This document shows positions 62,548 through 64,000 of a stretch of 64,000 nucleotides of DNA, piece after piece (positions within the stretch are counted from its first letter, which is position 1; each line of letters starts with the position of its first letter). Under the pieces are notes generated by a model. The model had not been told where the DNA came from. It saw only the letters and a list, made by a program, of their open reading frames with translations, and ran no database searches. The DNA is from Azoarcus sp. CIB. Lineage in GTDB: Bacteria; Pseudomonadota; Gammaproteobacteria; Burkholderiales; Rhodocyclaceae. Where the stretch lies: the NCBI RefSeq assembly GCF_001190925.1, contig NZ_CP011072.1, positions 2,666,001-2,730,000 on the forward strand, written 5' to 3'. A program made the translations under genes and the position numbers.

Positions 62548-64000
62548 TCAGAAAGCCGTCTTGAACGTGAAGGACAGCCAGCCACGGTCGATCACACCAA
62601 CCGAGGAGTTGCTGTGGGCCGCACCGCCGGTAATTCGTTCCTCACCGCGAACGACGCCCTTGCGCACTGGCAGGGTGCGGTCGGAGTAGTTGAGGGCGAA
62701 TTCGTACTTGGACGCATAGGTCCAGGTAGTACCGATCGACCAACGCAGCTCACCCTCTGTGCCGCCACCTGAAGAGGGTGCGTTTCCGGAAAGCCCGTAG
62801 TTGATGCTGACCGGCACCGCCAGGTCCCATGACGGAAAGATGTTGAGATATTGCGGCGAGAACCTGAAGGCGAGCTGCAGGGCATCGACGGTCGAACAGC
62901 CGTCGCGCTTGGTGCCGGTCCCCGGGCGTCCGATTGCCGAATTGACGCAACTTGCCGCACCGACCTTGCGATACAGCTGCTCGTTCTCGGTCACGCGATC
63001 GAGTCGGTTGTATGCGATCTCGGCGATCAATGTCCCGGTATCCCACATCGGCGTCTGCGGTAACAGATAAACGCCATTCACCACCGCATGCCAGGTGTCG
63101 CCGCGCGCGCCCGAGTCGAGCGTATGCGACGCCGGCGTATTCAAAGGCCCGTTCTTGCGGTACGACAACTCGGTACCCACGCTTACGCCACCGATCACAC
63201 GCGAGAAGCTCACACTGTATTGCTCGATATCCTCGGGATACAGGAAGCGTGCCTTGCGGGGCAATACGGCGGGACCGAGGCGAACGAAGTCCGAGAGCTG
63301 CACACCGAGTTCCGGCGCGTAGTCGTCGAACTTGCGGTAGTAGGCACCGAAGGTCGACTCGATCGCCTCGGCATTCCAGCGCGCACCGACGCCCCAATTG
63401 CCGCGCTTGCTCGGTTCCTTCGCGTCGATGATCGAGGCCTTGAGCTGGCCGATCCCGAAGGAAAGGTTATCGGACGACGGCGCGGTGTCAGCACCCATCA
63501 GGTAAGTGCCGGCGTGCGGTACGCGGGTCGGTTCCCAGTCGTAGAAATACTGCCCGACGACGGTCACGCTGTCCGTGAGCTGGGCACTTGCATGCACCTG
63601 CCCGATCGGGAGGAAAACTTCCTTGGTCTCGATGCCGGGGTTGGTTACGGCCTTCACGCCGTCGACCGGGGACTGTCCGTAAGAGATTGCATGCGCACCG
63701 ATCAGCAGGCCTTCACCCCACACGTTGGTCTGGCGACCGACCTTCAGGTTGAGCGGCACCTTGCCGAGATCGAGGTTGGTCCAGACGAAGGCGTCGAGGA
63801 TTTCGCCCGAGGGACCATTCACGTAGCGCTTGACCGTGCCGTTGTACTTGTCATTGCGATAGGCGGTGGCAGTGCCGGTCGGCGCAGTCACCGAATGATC
63901 GTCGTAGGCATGGTCGTACCACGCCGCACCGGTCACACGAGCGCCGAATTTGCCGCGATAGCTCACGTCGAATTCGGAGAGCAGGTCGAGACGGTTGGTC
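62548..64000 (-). CDS. DUF1302 outer-membrane protein, N-terminus beyond window
   Basis: At least 484 residues; the frame stays open to the right edge, so the true start is outside. It is a beta-barrel with alternating strands and a terminal Phe (LSFTFKTAF). The run LDLGKVPLNLKVGRQTNVWGE is a DUF1302 hallmark. Probably the outer-membrane channel of the DUF1302-DUF1329-YCF48-RND module. Confidence 0.9.
   Translation of the reverse strand, partial: TNRLDLLSEFDVSYRGKFGARVTGAAWYDHAYDDHSVTAPTGTATAYRNDKYNGTVKRYVNGPSGEILDAFVWTNLDLGKVPLNLKVGRQTNVWGEGLLIGAHAISYGQSPVDGVKAVTNPGIETKEVFLPIGQVHASAQLTDSVTVVGQYFYDWEPTRVPHAGTYLMGADTAPSSDNLSFGIGQLKASIIDAKEPSKRGNWGVGARWNAEAIESTFGAYYRKFDDYAPELGVQLSDFVRLGPAVLPRKARFLYPEDIEQYSVSFSRVIGGVSVGTELSYRKNGPLNTPASHTLDSGARGDTWHAVVNGVYLLPQTPMWDTGTLIAEIAYNRLDRVTENEQLYRKVGAASCVNSAIGRPGTGTKRDGCSTVDALQLAFRFSPQYLNIFPSWDLAVPVSINYGLSGNAPSSGGGTEGELRWSIGTTWTYASKYEFALNYSDRTLPVRKGVVRGEERITGGAAHSNSSVGVIDRGWLSFTFKTAF

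Noticed and set aside
1-64000. CRISPR array, rRNA operon, prophage genes or insertion sequences
   Set aside because: No regularly spaced repeats, rRNA stretches, phage structural genes or transposases were seen in the window.

Overview
The window is GC-rich, densely coded DNA that fits a betaproteobacterium of the Rhodocyclales (Aromatoleum/Azoarcus/Thauera type). This rests on gene content: an aromatic or hydrophobic-substrate degradation cluster, ETF with a CoA-transferase, hydantoinase/acetophenone-carboxylase-like proteins and an IHF-alpha homologue. No rRNA, CRISPR array, integrase or transposase was seen.

Region 1 (1-6,200). A PAS protein and a sigma-54 activator, coupled by an ATGA overlap and cut by the left edge, run left. 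A CaiB-type CoA-transferase and etfBA run right and end at a strong terminator. Region 2 (6,277-17,394) lies wholly on the minus strand: an outer-membrane protein, an NCS1 permease, a HyuA/HyuB pair, a MarC protein, a second HyuA and a MocR/GntR-aminotransferase regulator. The regulator has a perfect 16-bp inverted repeat upstream, and part of it recurs in front of hyuB.

Region 3 (about 17,955-43,422) is bracketed by two direct copies of a ~205-bp repeat that contains a tRNA-like T-arm. Inside are stress and ion-homeostasis genes (three two-domain universal stress proteins, a CtpF-like P-type ATPase, a seven-function Mrp Na+/H+ antiporter operon), an ECF sigma factor coupled to a Tat-exported ferritin-like protein and a cytochrome c, a diheme cytochrome, a hemerythrin, a 7Fe ferredoxin, a Crp/Fnr regulator, sdhCDB without sdhA, a hexapeptide-repeat protein, a decayed LysR gene and an IHF-alpha homologue. 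It could be an accessory island, but that is inference.

Region 4 (43,500-64,000) looks catabolic. A plus-strand block encodes a normal two-subunit Rieske oxygenase, an amidohydrolase and a FAD oxidoreductase; a Crp/Fnr-type dyad lies in front of it. A converging minus-strand block encodes DUF1302, DUF1329, YCF48-like and RND proteins (an envelope module for hydrophobic compounds), then VOC, enoyl-CoA hydratase, SDR and MDR enzymes. It ends with two coupled oxygenase-like proteins: one keeps only the Rieske cluster ligands, the other only the mononuclear-iron ligands. This complementary pair is the most unusual system in the window. The substrate is not evident from sequence.
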